NCBI RefSeq assembly: GCF_001591045.1
Contig: NZ_BCUA01000024.1
Span: forward strand, 1-51,951
DNA: 51,951 nt
Origin: Sphingopyxis granuli NBRC 100800
GTDB taxonomy: Bacteria; Pseudomonadota; Alphaproteobacteria; Sphingomonadales; Sphingomonadaceae
Reading direction: 5' to 3'
Shown here: in pieces, positions 44,159-51,951 of the stretch
Numbering within the stretch: position 1 is the first letter of the stretch
Layout: each line of letters starts with the position of its first letter
Translations under genes and position numbers: made by a program
Notes under the pieces: generated by a model
What the model saw: the letters and a program-made list of their open reading frames with translations, nothing else
What the model was told of the DNA's origin: nothing
Database searches by the model: none

Positions 44159-44908
44159 ATGGCCAGTGTCACCCAACATCACAAGAAGCTGGAACGCAAC
44201 GTCACCCTGCTCGGCGTCTTCGCCTTCATCGCGGTGGCGATCGGCGGCATCGTCGAGATCGCACCGCTGTTCTGGATCGACAACACGATCGAGAAGGTGA
44301 AGGGGATGCGTCCCTATACGCCGCTCGAACAGGCGGGGCGCGACATCTATGTCCGCGAGGGCTGCTATACCTGCCACAGCCAGATGATCCGTCCGTTCCG
44401 CGACGAGGTCGAGCGCTATGGCCACTACAGCCTCGCCGCGGAAAGCATGTACGACCACCCGTTCCAGTGGGGGTCGAAGCGCACCGGGCCCGACCTTGCG
44501 CGCGTCGGCGGCCGCTATTCGGACGAATGGCACGTCCAGCACCTCAAGGACCCGCGGTCTGTCGTGCCCGAAAGCATCATGCCGCCCTACGCCTTCCTCG
44601 CCGAGAAGGAACTGAAGGTCGGCGACCCCGCCGCGCGGCTGGAAGCGCTGCGCAAGGTCGGCGTGCCCTATACGAAGGCCGACATCGAGCAGGCCGAAGC
44701 CGACCTGCGCGCGCAGGCCGACCCCGATGCCGACGCCGGCGACCTCGCGAAGCGCTATCCCAAGGCGCAGATTCGCGATTTCGACGGCAACCCCGGCCGC
44801 GTCACCGAGATGGATGCGCTGGTCGCTTATCTCCAGATGCTCGGCACGCTGGTCGACGTGAACAGCGCGGCGGCGCAGGAAGAGCTGGCGTCGGAGAAGG
44901 GCCGATGA
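44159..44908 (+). CDS. ccoO: cbb3-type cytochrome c oxidase subunit II
   Basis: 249 residues. One N-terminal membrane helix (about 17-38) and a periplasmic monoheme cytochrome c domain with CYTCH at Cys69-Cys72-His73 ([14 protein letters not shown]). [16 protein letters not shown] and the distal Met in PESIMPPY are typical of CcoO. It passes electrons from CcoP to CcoN. Starts 11 bases after ccoN. Confidence 0.97.
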   Translation: MASVTQHHKKLERNVTLLGVFAFIAVAIGGIVEIAPLFWIDNTIEKVKGMRPYTPLEQAGRDIYVREGCYTCHSQMIRPFRDEVERYGHYSLAAESMYDHPFQWGSKRTGPDLARVGGRYSDEWHVQHLKDPRSVVPESIMPPYAFLAEKELKVGDPAARLEALRKVGVPYTKADIEQAEADLRAQADPDADAGDLAKRYPKAQIRDFDGNPGRVTEMDALVAYLQMLGTLVDVNSAAAQEELASEKGR

Positions 44909-45078
44909 ACGATCATTCGACCTATGAAACGCTGCGCCACCTCGCCGACAGCTGGGGGCTGCTCGCGATGCTGGTCGTGTTCGTGATCCTGTGCGCATGG
45001 CCCTTCCGGCCCGGCGCCCGGTCGCGCAATCAGGAAGCCGCCGAGGCGATTTTCAAGGACGACAAAGATGGCGAATGA
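44905..45078 (+). CDS. ccoQ: cbb3-type oxidase subunit CcoQ/FixQ
   Basis: 57 residues. One membrane helix (about 17-35, [18 protein letters not shown]) and a charged tail with [15 protein letters not shown], matching CcoQ. It stabilises the ccoNOP complex. Start ATGA overlaps ccoO by four bases, and its 3' end overlaps ccoP by 11. Confidence 0.93.
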   Translation: MNDHSTYETLRHLADSWGLLAMLVVFVILCAWPFRPGARSRNQEAAEAIFKDDKDGE

Positions 45079-46033
45079 CAAGCTCGCATCCGGTAGCCGC
45101 CTGGACGAAGCGACGGGCACGCAGACCGTCGGCCACGAATGGGACGGCATCGAGGAACTCGACACGCCGATGCCGCGCTGGTGGCTCTGGGCCTTTTACG
45201 CCACGATCGTCTGGGGCATCGCCTATGTGATCGCCTATCCCGCCTGGCCGATGATCGATCGCGCGACCGAGGGCGTGCTCGGCTGGTCGAGCCGCGGACA
45301 ACTCGCGACCGAGATCGCGGAACAGGACAAGGCGCGCGCCGCGACCGTCGCGGCGCTCGCCGACATGCCGATCGAGAAACTGCCCGACGATCCGGCGCTG
45401 ATGCGCGCCGCCGTTGCGGGCGGACGCGCCGCCTTCAAGGTCAATTGCGTCCAGTGCCACGGTGCCGGCGCGGCGGGTTCGATCGGCTATCCGAACCTCA
45501 ACGACGACGACTGGCTGTGGGGCGGCAACCTGAAGGAGATCGAATATACGATCATCCATGGCACGCGCCAGCCGGGCGGCAAGGATACGCACACCAGCCT
45601 GATGCCTGCCTTCGGCCGCGACCAGATGCTGACCGACGGACAGATTTCGGCGGTCGCCGACCATGTGCTGAGCCTGTCGGGGCGGGCAAAACCGAATGCG
45701 ACCGGCGCACAGATCTTCGCCGACAATTGCGCGGCGTGCCACGGCGCCGACGGCAAGGGCGATCGCCAGTTCGGCGCCCCCAACCTGGCCGACGCCATAT
45801 GGCTTTATGGCGGATCGAAGGCGCAGGTCGTGCAGCAGATCAGCAACGCGCGGCTCGGCGTGATGCCCGCGTGGGGCGGACGGCTCGATCCGGTGACGAT
45901 CAAGATGCTGGCGGCCTATGTCCATTCGCTGGGAGGCGGCGAAGCCTTTGCGGCCACCGCTGCGGCGCCCGGCGAAACCGCCGCGGCGCAGGCCGGCGCG
46001 GTGCCGCAAGAGGCGGGCGATGTCCGGCCCTGA
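45068..46033 (+). CDS. ccoP: cbb3-type cytochrome c oxidase subunit III
   Basis: 321 residues. The helix at about 37-57 contains PRWWLWAFYATIVWGIAYV, which anchors the protein. Two cytochrome c domains carry CVQCH (Cys127-Cys130-His131) and CAACH (Cys221-Cys224-His225). It receives electrons from cytochrome c. An Ala-rich tail extends past the second domain. The 3' end overlaps ccoG by 14 bases. Confidence 0.97.
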   Translation: MANDKLASGSRLDEATGTQTVGHEWDGIEELDTPMPRWWLWAFYATIVWGIAYVIAYPAWPMIDRATEGVLGWSSRGQLATEIAEQDKARAATVAALADMPIEKLPDDPALMRAAVAGGRAAFKVNCVQCHGAGAAGSIGYPNLNDDDWLWGGNLKEIEYTIIHGTRQPGGKDTHTSLMPAFGRDQMLTDGQISAVADHVLSLSGRAKPNATGAQIFADNCAACHGADGKGDRQFGAPNLADAIWLYGGSKAQVVQQISNARLGVMPAWGGRLDPVTIKMLAAYVHSLGGGEAFAATAAAPGETAAAQAGAVPQEAGDVRP

Positions 46034-47543
46034 CCCCCTGTCCGTACTCGCGGCGGACGCCGCGGCGCTGCGTGCATCGTCCCGCAAGCAACGCACGCCG
46101 CCGCCTCCGCCCGAGAACGAGCCGCAGCTCTACGAAAAGCGCCGGGGCGTCTACCCGCAGAAGGTGCAAGGCCCGTTCCGCCGCTTCAAATGGCTGGTGA
46201 TGTTCGTCACCCTGGGCATCTATTACATCACGCCGTGGATCCGCTGGGACCGCGGCCCCTATGCGCCCGATCAGGCGGTGCTCGTCGATCTCGCGCATCG
46301 CCGCTTCTACATGTTCGGGATCGAGATATGGCCGCACGAATTCTATTTCGTCGCCGGCATGCTGATCATGGCCGGCATCGGCCTGTTCCTCGTCACCAGT
46401 GCCGTCGGGCGCGCCTGGTGCGGCTATAGCTGCCCGCAGACCGTCTGGACCGACCTGTTCCAGCATGTCGACCGCCTGATCGACGGCGACCGCAACGCGC
46501 AGATCCGGCTGGCCAACGGGCCGTGGACCGCCGAGAAGATCGCGAAGCGCGCGATCAAATGGACGATCTATCTGGTCATCAGCTTCTGGACCGGCGGCGC
46601 ATGGATCATGTATTTCGCCGATGCACCGACGCTGACGCGCGACTTCTGGGCCGGCGACGCCGCGCCCGTCGCCTACGCGACCGTCGCCATCCTGACCGCG
46701 ACGACCTTCACCCTCGGCGGTTTCATGCGCGAGCAGGTGTGCATATACATGTGCCCGTGGCCGCGCATCCAGACCGCGATGCTCGACGAGAAATCGCTGA
46801 TCGTCACCTACAAGGACTGGCGCGGGGAGCCGCGCGGCAGCGTCAAGAAGGCGGCGAAGGACCCGGGGGCGTTCGGCGACTGCATCGATTGCAACCAGTG
46901 CGTCGCGGTCTGCCCGACGGGAATCGACATTCGCGAGGGGCCGCAGATCGGCTGCATCACCTGCGCATTGTGCATCGACGCGTGCGACCGGGTGATGGGC
47001 GAGATCGGGCGGCCGCGCGGACTGATCGACTATGCGACGCTCGACGACTGCAAGCGTGAGGCAGCCGGCGAAACGCCGCGTCCGGCGTGGAAGACGCTGC
47101 TGCGTCCGCGCACCATCGTCTATTTCCTCGCCTGGTGCGGGATCGGCCTCGGGCTGCTGTTCCTGCTCGGCGCGCGGACGCGCACCGACATTTCGGTCGC
47201 GCCCGACCGCAACCCGCCCTTCATGCTGCTCAGCGACGGCAGCGTCCGCAACGCCTACACGATCAAGCTGCGCAACATGGAAAGCCGTCCGCGCGACATG
47301 GCGATCACGATCGACGGCGTCCGGGGCGCCATGATGTGGACCGACGAGATGGACCGGGCCGACGCGGCACGGTCGCTGACCCTGACCGTCCCCGCCGACG
47401 CGACCCAGCCGCTGCGCCTCTATGTCGTCGCGCCGCGCGACACGCCGGCGCAGGCGATCACCTTTGCCGTCCGATCGCTCGACGAGCGCGGCGAGCGGGA
47501 CAGCGGCGAAACGCGCTTCGAAGCGCCGGAGGTCAATCCATGA
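46020..47543 (+). CDS. ccoG: cbb3 oxidase accessory protein CcoG (FixG/RdxA)
   Basis: 507 residues. An N-terminal soluble head leads to several membrane helices. Two 4Fe-4S sites lie in CIDCNQCVAVCPTG and CITCALCIDACDRV, with further Cys motifs in WCGYSCPQTVW and CIYMCPWPR. A C-terminal Ig-like domain covers about 390-507. CcoG is a cupric reductase for copper delivery to the oxidase. Start at 46020 inside ccoP is the family start (MSGPDPL). Confidence 0.95.
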   Translation: MSGPDPLSVLAADAAALRASSRKQRTPPPPPENEPQLYEKRRGVYPQKVQGPFRRFKWLVMFVTLGIYYITPWIRWDRGPYAPDQAVLVDLAHRRFYMFGIEIWPHEFYFVAGMLIMAGIGLFLVTSAVGRAWCGYSCPQTVWTDLFQHVDRLIDGDRNAQIRLANGPWTAEKIAKRAIKWTIYLVISFWTGGAWIMYFADAPTLTRDFWAGDAAPVAYATVAILTATTFTLGGFMREQVCIYMCPWPRIQTAMLDEKSLIVTYKDWRGEPRGSVKKAAKDPGAFGDCIDCNQCVAVCPTGIDIREGPQIGCITCALCIDACDRVMGEIGRPRGLIDYATLDDCKREAAGETPRPAWKTLLRPRTIVYFLAWCGIGLGLLFLLGARTRTDISVAPDRNPPFMLLSDGSVRNAYTIKLRNMESRPRDMAITIDGVRGAMMWTDEMDRADAARSLTLTVPADATQPLRLYVVAPRDTPAQAITFAVRSLDERGERDSGETRFEAPEVNP

Positions 47544-47986
47544 ACCGCCCCTTCACCGGCCGCCACATGGCGCTCGTCCTCGTCGGCTTCTTCGGCACGA
47601 TCATCGCGGTCAACGTCGTCATGGCGCGCTATGCCGCCTCGACCTTCGGCGGCATCGTGGTCGAGAACAGCTATGTCGCTAGCCAGCATTTCAACAAGTG
47701 GCTCGACGATGCGGAGGCGGAACGCGCGCTCGGCTGGGACGCGGTGACGGCGTGGCGTCCTGACGGCCGGCTGCTCGTGACGCTGAAAGGACCGGGTGCG
47801 GAGGCCAGCGTGGCCGGCGTCGCGCGTCATCCGCTCGGCCGCCTGCCCGACCGGGCGCTCCGCTTCGAGGCGATCGGCGAGGGCCGCTATCTGTCGCACG
47901 AAGCCGTGCCGGAGGGCCGGTGGACGCTGCGCCTCGCGGTCGCCGACGGCGCACAGCGCTGGCGCCGCGAAGAAGCACTGCAATGA
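47540..47986 (+). CDS. ccoH: FixH/CcoH cbb3 assembly protein
   Basis: 148 residues. An N-terminal membrane helix (RHMALVLVGFFGTIIAVNVVM) precedes a FixH periplasmic domain with ENSYVASQHFNKWL and WTLRLAVADGAQRW. CcoH stays bound during cbb3 assembly. ATGA overlaps with ccoG and ccoI on both sides show tight translational coupling. Confidence 0.93.
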   Translation: MNRPFTGRHMALVLVGFFGTIIAVNVVMARYAASTFGGIVVENSYVASQHFNKWLDDAEAERALGWDAVTAWRPDGRLLVTLKGPGAEASVAGVARHPLGRLPDRALRFEAIGEGRYLSHEAVPEGRWTLRLAVADGAQRWRREEALQ

Positions 47987-50100
47987 GCGCACAGCCGCGC
48001 CCCGACGTCGCGCCGCTGCGCACCGTGCTCGCGGTGCCGGGGATGCATTGCGCCGGTTGCATGAGCAAGGTCGAACGCGGGCTGAGCACCCTGCCCGGCG
48101 TTTCGGGCGCACGTGTCAACCTGTCGGCGCGCACGGTGACCGTCGCGCACGGCGACCGCGTCGAGGAACGCGATCTGGTCGATGCGCTTGCGGTGCTGGG
48201 GTTCGAGGCGCAGCCGCGCCGTGACGAACTCGCACCCAATCTGTCGGCGGTGAAGCCGCTGCTCGCCCCGTTCGCGGTCGCGGGTTTCGCCGCGATGAAC
48301 GTCATGCTGCTGTCGGTCAGCATCTGGTCGGGCGCCGACGGCGCGACGCGATCGCTGTTCCACTGGATTTCGGCGGCGATCGCGATTCCCGCGGTCGCCT
48401 ACGCCGGACGCCCCTTCTTCGCCTCGGCGTGGCGCGTGCTGCGGCACGGGCGCACCAACATGGACGTGCCGATCTCGATCGGCGTCCTGATCGCTACCGG
48501 CCTCAGCTTCTACGAGACCGCCGTCGGCGGCGAGCATGCGTGGTTCGACGGTGTGCTGATGCTGCTGACCTTCCTGCTCGCGGGGCGGGTGCTCGACGCG
48601 ATGATGCGCGACAAGGCGCGCGCCGGTGTCGATGCGCTGATCCGCCAGGCGGCGCAGGGCGCGACGGTGGTCGCCGCCGACGGCACGCTGGCATGGCGCA
48701 AGGCTGACGAACTCGCCGCCGGCATGGTGATGCGCGTCGCGGCGGGCGAACGCCTCGCCGCCGACGGAGAGATCGTCGCGGGTCAGAGCCGCTTCGACCA
48801 GTCGCTGCTGACTGGCGAAAGTGCGCCGATCGCGCTGCATCGCGGCGATGCCGCGCTCGCGGGCACGCTCAACCTCGACGCGCCGGTCGACGTGCGCGTC
48901 AGCCATGCCGGGCAGGACACGACGCTCGCCGAGATCGCGCGACTGATGGAAGCCTCGACGCAGAGCCGGTCGCGCTACGTCCGCATCGCCGACCGGGCAT
49001 CGCGCCTCTATGCGCCCGCGGTCCACACGCTCGCCGCCGTCTCGGTGATCGGCTGGCTGATCGCGGGTGCGAGCCTGTACGAGGCGCTGGTCATCGGCGT
49101 CGCGGTGCTGATCATCACCTGCCCCTGCGCCCTCGGCCTCGCGGTTCCGGTGGCGCAGGTCGTGGCGAGCGGCGCGCTGATGCGAGCGGGGCTGATGGTC
49201 AAGGACGGCTCGGCGCTCGAGCGGCTTGCGACCATCGACCGCGCGCTGCTCGACAAGACGGGAACGCTGACGCTGGGGCGGCTGACGCCCGATCCGGCCG
49301 CGCTCGACGCGGTGCCGCCGACCGAGGCCGGAATCGCGCTCGCGTTGGCGTCGCACAGCCGCCACCCGCTGTCGCGCGCGCTGGCCGGTGCGCTTGCGGC
49401 CCGCGGCGTCCGCGCCGCGAGCCTGTGGGGCGTCGAGGAGCGGCCCGGCGAAGGTGTGTTCGCGCATCATGACGATGGCGCGGTGGCCTTGCGCCGTCCC
49501 GAACAGGCGACCGGCACGGCCGTGGTGCTCGACATAGACGGCGCCCCCGCCCGGCTGATCGTCTGCAGCGACCGGCTGCGTCCCGACGCGGCGGAAGCGC
49601 TCGCCGGGCTGCGCGCGCTCGGCGTCGAATGCTCGATCCTGTCGGGCGACAACATCGCCGCGGTCGCCGAGGTGGCGCGCGAAACCGGGCTGACGGCGCA
49701 GGCGAGCGCGACGCCCGCCGACAAGCAGGCGGCGATCGCCCGGCTGCGCGCCTCCGGACACCATGTGCTGATGGTCGGCGACGGGCTCAACGACGGCCCG
49801 GCGCTCGCCGCCGCCGACGCCTCGATCGCGCCGGGCACGGCCAGCGATGTCGGATTGCAGGCGTCCGACCTCGTCTTCGTGCAGGATTCTTTGATCGCCC
49901 TGCCCCGCGCCGTGCGCGCATCGCGCGCGACGATGCGCATCGTGCGGCAGAATTTCGCGCTGGCGATCCTCTACAACATCTTCGCGGTGCCGCTCGCCAT
50001 CGCGGGGCTGGTGACGCCGCTGATCGCCGCGCTGGCGATGTCGATCAGTTCGCTGATCGTCGTCGGCAATTCGCTGCGTCTGGCGAGGATCGCGCGATGA
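47983..50100 (+). CDS. ccoI: Copper-exporting P-type ATPase CcoI/FixI
   Basis: 705 residues. The heavy-metal domain has GMHCAGC (20-26). P1B-ATPase signatures are the TGES-type loop (LTGESAPI), membrane CPC (ITCPCALGLAVP), phosphorylated Asp in DKTGTLT, HP (SRHPLSRAL) and GDGLNDGPAL. In FixI/CcoI proteins it moves copper for CuB insertion. Overlaps ccoH and ccoS by four bases each. Confidence 0.96.
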   Translation: MSAQPRPDVAPLRTVLAVPGMHCAGCMSKVERGLSTLPGVSGARVNLSARTVTVAHGDRVEERDLVDALAVLGFEAQPRRDELAPNLSAVKPLLAPFAVAGFAAMNVMLLSVSIWSGADGATRSLFHWISAAIAIPAVAYAGRPFFASAWRVLRHGRTNMDVPISIGVLIATGLSFYETAVGGEHAWFDGVLMLLTFLLAGRVLDAMMRDKARAGVDALIRQAAQGATVVAADGTLAWRKADELAAGMVMRVAAGERLAADGEIVAGQSRFDQSLLTGESAPIALHRGDAALAGTLNLDAPVDVRVSHAGQDTTLAEIARLMEASTQSRSRYVRIADRASRLYAPAVHTLAAVSVIGWLIAGASLYEALVIGVAVLIITCPCALGLAVPVAQVVASGALMRAGLMVKDGSALERLATIDRALLDKTGTLTLGRLTPDPAALDAVPPTEAGIALALASHSRHPLSRALAGALAARGVRAASLWGVEERPGEGVFAHHDDGAVALRRPEQATGTAVVLDIDGAPARLIVCSDRLRPDAAEALAGLRALGVECSILSGDNIAAVAEVARETGLTAQASATPADKQAAIARLRASGHHVLMVGDGLNDGPALAAADASIAPGTASDVGLQASDLVFVQDSLIALPRAVRASRATMRIVRQNFALAILYNIFAVPLAIAGLVTPLIAALAMSISSLIVVGNSLRLARIAR

Positions 50101-50243
50101 CCGGCCTTGCGATCCTGATTCCCGCCGCGCTCGCGCTCGGCCTGCTCGGCCTCGGTGCCTTCTTCTGGGCGCTTCGGAACGGCCAGTTCGACGATCCCGA
50201 CGGCTCTGCGGCGCGCATCCTGATCGACGAGGAAGACATATGA
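50097..50243 (+). CDS. ccoS: cbb3-type oxidase assembly protein CcoS
   Basis: 48 residues. One membrane helix (about 4-26, LAILIPAALALGLLGLGAFF) followed by WALRNGQFDDPDGSAARIL, the CcoS signature. Needed for cofactor insertion into cbb3 oxidase. ATGA start overlaps ccoI; its stop overlaps the next small gene by four bases. Confidence 0.95.
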   Translation: MTGLAILIPAALALGLLGLGAFFWALRNGQFDDPDGSAARILIDEEDI

Positions 50244-50464
50244 CGCCCAGCCCGCTGCTCTTCGCGCTGTCGGCGCTGATCCCGGCGATGACCGGGCCGT
50301 TGCCGGGCACGTCGCAGCGAATGCTGGCGGTCATGCTTTGCGGCGGCGGCGCGACGTCGGTGCCGCTTGGCGGCCAGGCGCCGTCGGGCGACACGCCCGC
50401 GCCCTGCTGCGCGAAGGGGTGCCACAACAGCCGTTCGCGCAAGCAAATTGACCGGGCGCAATGA
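50240..50464 (+). CDS. 74-residue Cys/His membrane peptide between ccoS and hemN
   Basis: One hydrophobic head (about 5-20, PLLFALSALIPAMTGP), a second stretch with Cys34 (MLAVMLCGGG), and a C-terminal cluster Cys56-Cys57-x3-Cys61-His62 (PAPCCAKGCHNS). The cluster could bind copper or another metal. It overlaps ccoS (ATGA) and hemN (ATGA), so it is almost certainly made with them. I do not recognise a named family, though similar small genes may follow ccoS in sphingomonads. A cbb3 copper or heme assembly role is inference from context. Confidence 0.72.
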   Translation: MTPSPLLFALSALIPAMTGPLPGTSQRMLAVMLCGGGATSVPLGGQAPSGDTPAPCCAKGCHNSRSRKQIDRAQ

Positions 50465-51810
50465 CAGCCCGCCCGTCTTCGGCGACAAGCGCCTGCATGT
50501 GGCCCTATCATCCCGATCTGCTCGCAACGCCGGTCCCGCGCTACACCAGCTTTCCGACGGCGGCGGAGTTCACCCCCGACGTCGGTCCCGACCGGTTCGC
50601 CGAAGCGGTCGCCACCGCGACCGGCGACGTCTCGCTCTATCTCCATATCCCCTATTGTGAGCATATCTGCTGGTATTGCGGCTGCAACACGGGCGCCGCC
50701 AATAAGGCGCAGCGGCTGACCAGCTATCTGACCGCGCTGCACCGCGAGATCGCACTGGTCGCCGGATTGCTGCCCGCGAGCACGCGGGTGCGCCGCATCG
50801 CCTTTGGCGGCGGCAGTCCGAATGCGATCGCGCCGACCGATTTCATCCACCTGATGGAAGCGCTGGTCATCCATTTCCCGCTCGACGATCCGACCATCTC
50901 GATCGAACTCGATCCGCGTGCGATGTCGCCGACATGGGGCGATGTCGTCGCGGGGGTCGGTGCGACGCAGGCCAGCCTGGGCGTCCAGACCTTCGCCCCG
51001 CATCTGCAGGCCGCGATAGGCCGCATCCAGCCGGTCGAGACGATCGAGGCAAGCGTCGAGACATTGCGCCGCGGCGGCATCCGATCGCTCAACTTCGACC
51101 TGATGTACGGACTGCCGGGGCAGACGCAGGACGATCTGGCCGATACGCTCGACCGCACGGTGCGCTTCGGCGCCGACCGCATCGCGCTGTTCGGCTATGC
51201 CCACGTCCCGCACCTGATCCCGCGCCAGCGGCGCATCGACGACAGCGCATTGCCGGGGCAAGCCGAGCGGTTCCGCATGGCGGCGCTCGGCCATCGGACG
51301 CTGGTCGAGGCGGGTTATATCCCGATCGGCTTCGATCATTTCGCCCTGCCCGACGATCCGATCGCGCAGGCGGCGCGCGCCGGGCGGCTGCGGCGCAATT
51401 TCCAGGGCTTCACCGACGACGGCGCGCCGGCGCTGATCGGTCTCGGCGCGTCGGCGATCAGCAGCTTTCCCTCGCTGCTCGCGCAGAATGAAAAGAATTC
51501 GGGCCGTTATCGCATGCTGTTGTCGCACGACATCCTGCCCATCGCGCTCGGCAAGGCGCGCGACGTCGAGGATCGCCGGCGCGGCGCGGTCATCAGCGAA
51601 TTGCTCTGCCACGGGCGGGCCCGGGCCGACAAGCCGCTGGTCGACGAGGCGTGGGAACGGCTGGCACCCTATGTCGAGGCCGGGCTGTGCACGTTCGACC
51701 ATGGCGCGGTCGCGATTCCGCCCGAGGGTCTGCCCTACGCCCGAAGCATCGCGGCGGCCTTCGACCCCTATCGCCAGCATTCGCCACGCCGGTTCAGCTC
51801 GGCGGTCTAA
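50461..51810 (+). CDS. hemN: Oxygen-independent coproporphyrinogen III oxidase
   Basis: 449 residues. Radical-SAM enzyme with Cys66, Cys70 and Cys73 binding the 4Fe-4S cluster, and the extra Cys75 (PYCEHICWYCGC). Other family blocks are VPRYTSFPTA, RIAFGGGSPNA, SLGVQTFAP, NFDLMYGLPGQT and IGLGASAISSFPS. It makes protoporphyrinogen precursors without oxygen, fitting the microaerobic cluster. Starts by ATGA overlap with the 74-residue gene. Confidence 0.95.
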   Translation: MTARPSSATSACMWPYHPDLLATPVPRYTSFPTAAEFTPDVGPDRFAEAVATATGDVSLYLHIPYCEHICWYCGCNTGAANKAQRLTSYLTALHREIALVAGLLPASTRVRRIAFGGGSPNAIAPTDFIHLMEALVIHFPLDDPTISIELDPRAMSPTWGDVVAGVGATQASLGVQTFAPHLQAAIGRIQPVETIEASVETLRRGGIRSLNFDLMYGLPGQTQDDLADTLDRTVRFGADRIALFGYAHVPHLIPRQRRIDDSALPGQAERFRMAALGHRTLVEAGYIPIGFDHFALPDDPIAQAARAGRLRRNFQGFTDDGAPALIGLGASAISSFPSLLAQNEKNSGRYRMLLSHDILPIALGKARDVEDRRRGAVISELLCHGRARADKPLVDEAWERLAPYVEAGLCTFDHGAVAIPPEGLPYARSIAAAFDPYRQHSPRRFSSAV

Positions 51811-51840
51811 GTCGGGTTTCGACGCGCTACCTCATCCGTT

Positions 51841-51870
51841 CGTCATGCTGAACGCGTTTCAGCATCCATT
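51841..51870. repeat. Dispersed palindromic repeat
   Basis: ATGCTGAA (51845-51852) and TTCAGCAT (51858-51865) form an 8-bp hairpin with loop CGCGT. The wording CGTCATGCTGAA...TTCAGCATCCA is a common intergenic repeat in sphingomonads as I recall. It lies downstream of hemN and may help end the operon. Confidence 0.55.
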
Positions 51871-51890
51871 TTCTGCCGTTCGTGCTGACT

Positions 51891-51951
51891 CCGGATCACG
51901 TCGGCGTTTATACCCTTGAGACAAGAACGCCGGTGATCCCCGGCGAAAGCC
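51891..51951. repeat. Dispersed repeat copy at right window edge
   Basis: Reverse complement of the left-edge repeat: 15 terminal bases identical, 43 of 61 positions ungapped. The window ends in GATCCCCGGCGAAAGCC, half of a CCCCGGC/GCCGGGG palindrome. Nothing else is visible past 51870. Confidence 0.6.

Noticed and set aside
50448..50461. FNR-like site TTGACCGGGCGCAA at the hemN start
   Set aside because: Only 7 of 10 half-site positions match, and it overlaps the start codon inside an upstream coding gene.
47887..51780. 1297-codon open frame antisense to ccoI, ccoS and hemN
   Set aside because: High GC third positions keep antisense frames open. The translation is Arg/Gln/Asp-rich with no domain, and the plus-strand genes have clear catalytic motifs.

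Overview
The window reads as high-GC chromosomal DNA of an alphaproteobacterium, most likely a sphingomonad (Sphingopyxis/Sphingomonas-like; inferred from gene content, not searched). Pointers are a pyruvate dehydrogenase E1-beta with an N-terminal lipoyl domain, DUF2794 and DUF4170 proteins, an NDUFS4-like complex I accessory subunit, a long-chain polyprenyl diphosphate synthase and an FnrL-type regulator beside a cbb3 oxidase operon. Nearly all of it is ordinary dense coding sequence: 57 protein genes, one tRNA and the SRP RNA. No gap exceeds 300 bases. There is no prophage, transposase, CRISPR array or toxin-antitoxin locus that I can see.

Layout. 0.1-2.6 kb: a phosphate-type porin behind a tandem PhoB-box array, divergent from an SDR dehydrogenase. 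2.7-5.5 kb: a multi-TM protein, DUF2794, cysE and a squalene/phytoene-synthase-like remnant. 5.6-10.7 kb: pdhAB, ftsB, a methyltransferase and eno (central carbon metabolism). 10.9-12.7 kb: a four-gene operon of small Ala/Lys-rich membrane-anchored proteins resembling the enterobacterial yqjD-yqjE-yqjK set. 12.8-19.0 kb: DUF4170, pyrF, the complex I subunit, hrpB, ispB, chorismate mutase and a GST. 19.3-21.8 kb: a PhoP/PhoQ-like two-component system with a PepSY-like protein. 21.9-27.3 kb: tRNA-Val(CAC), HU, lon, ybaB, dnaX and SRP RNA. 27.4-30.4 kb: an NTF2-like orphan, ferredoxin and cysteine desulfurase, a hydrolase and a 54-aa membrane peptide. 30.5-34.8 kb: rpiB-glyA-orf72-nrdR-trmJ, a second chorismate mutase and rpsD. 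34.8-40.8 kb: S9 and M28 peptidases and the two-step agmatine-to-putrescine pathway (aguA, aguB). 40.9-51.8 kb: a microaerobic respiration cluster, fnrL / ompW / ccoNOQP / ccoGHIS / orf74 / hemN.

The last block works as a unit. FnrL probably senses oxygen, and a perfect FNR box lies between ompW and ccoN. ccoNOQP encodes the oxidase, and ccoGHIS encodes its copper and assembly factors. An uncharacterised 74-residue Cys/His membrane peptide is translationally coupled to both ccoS and hemN. That peptide, the yqj-like operon with its histone-H1-like tail protein, and the rpsD leader RNA are the best candidates for undescribed biology here.

Both window ends carry inverted copies of one diverged repeat (43 of 61 positions match ungapped by hand count). 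This suggests that the window is a contig broken at a dispersed repeat. Several other palindromic repeats sit between genes.
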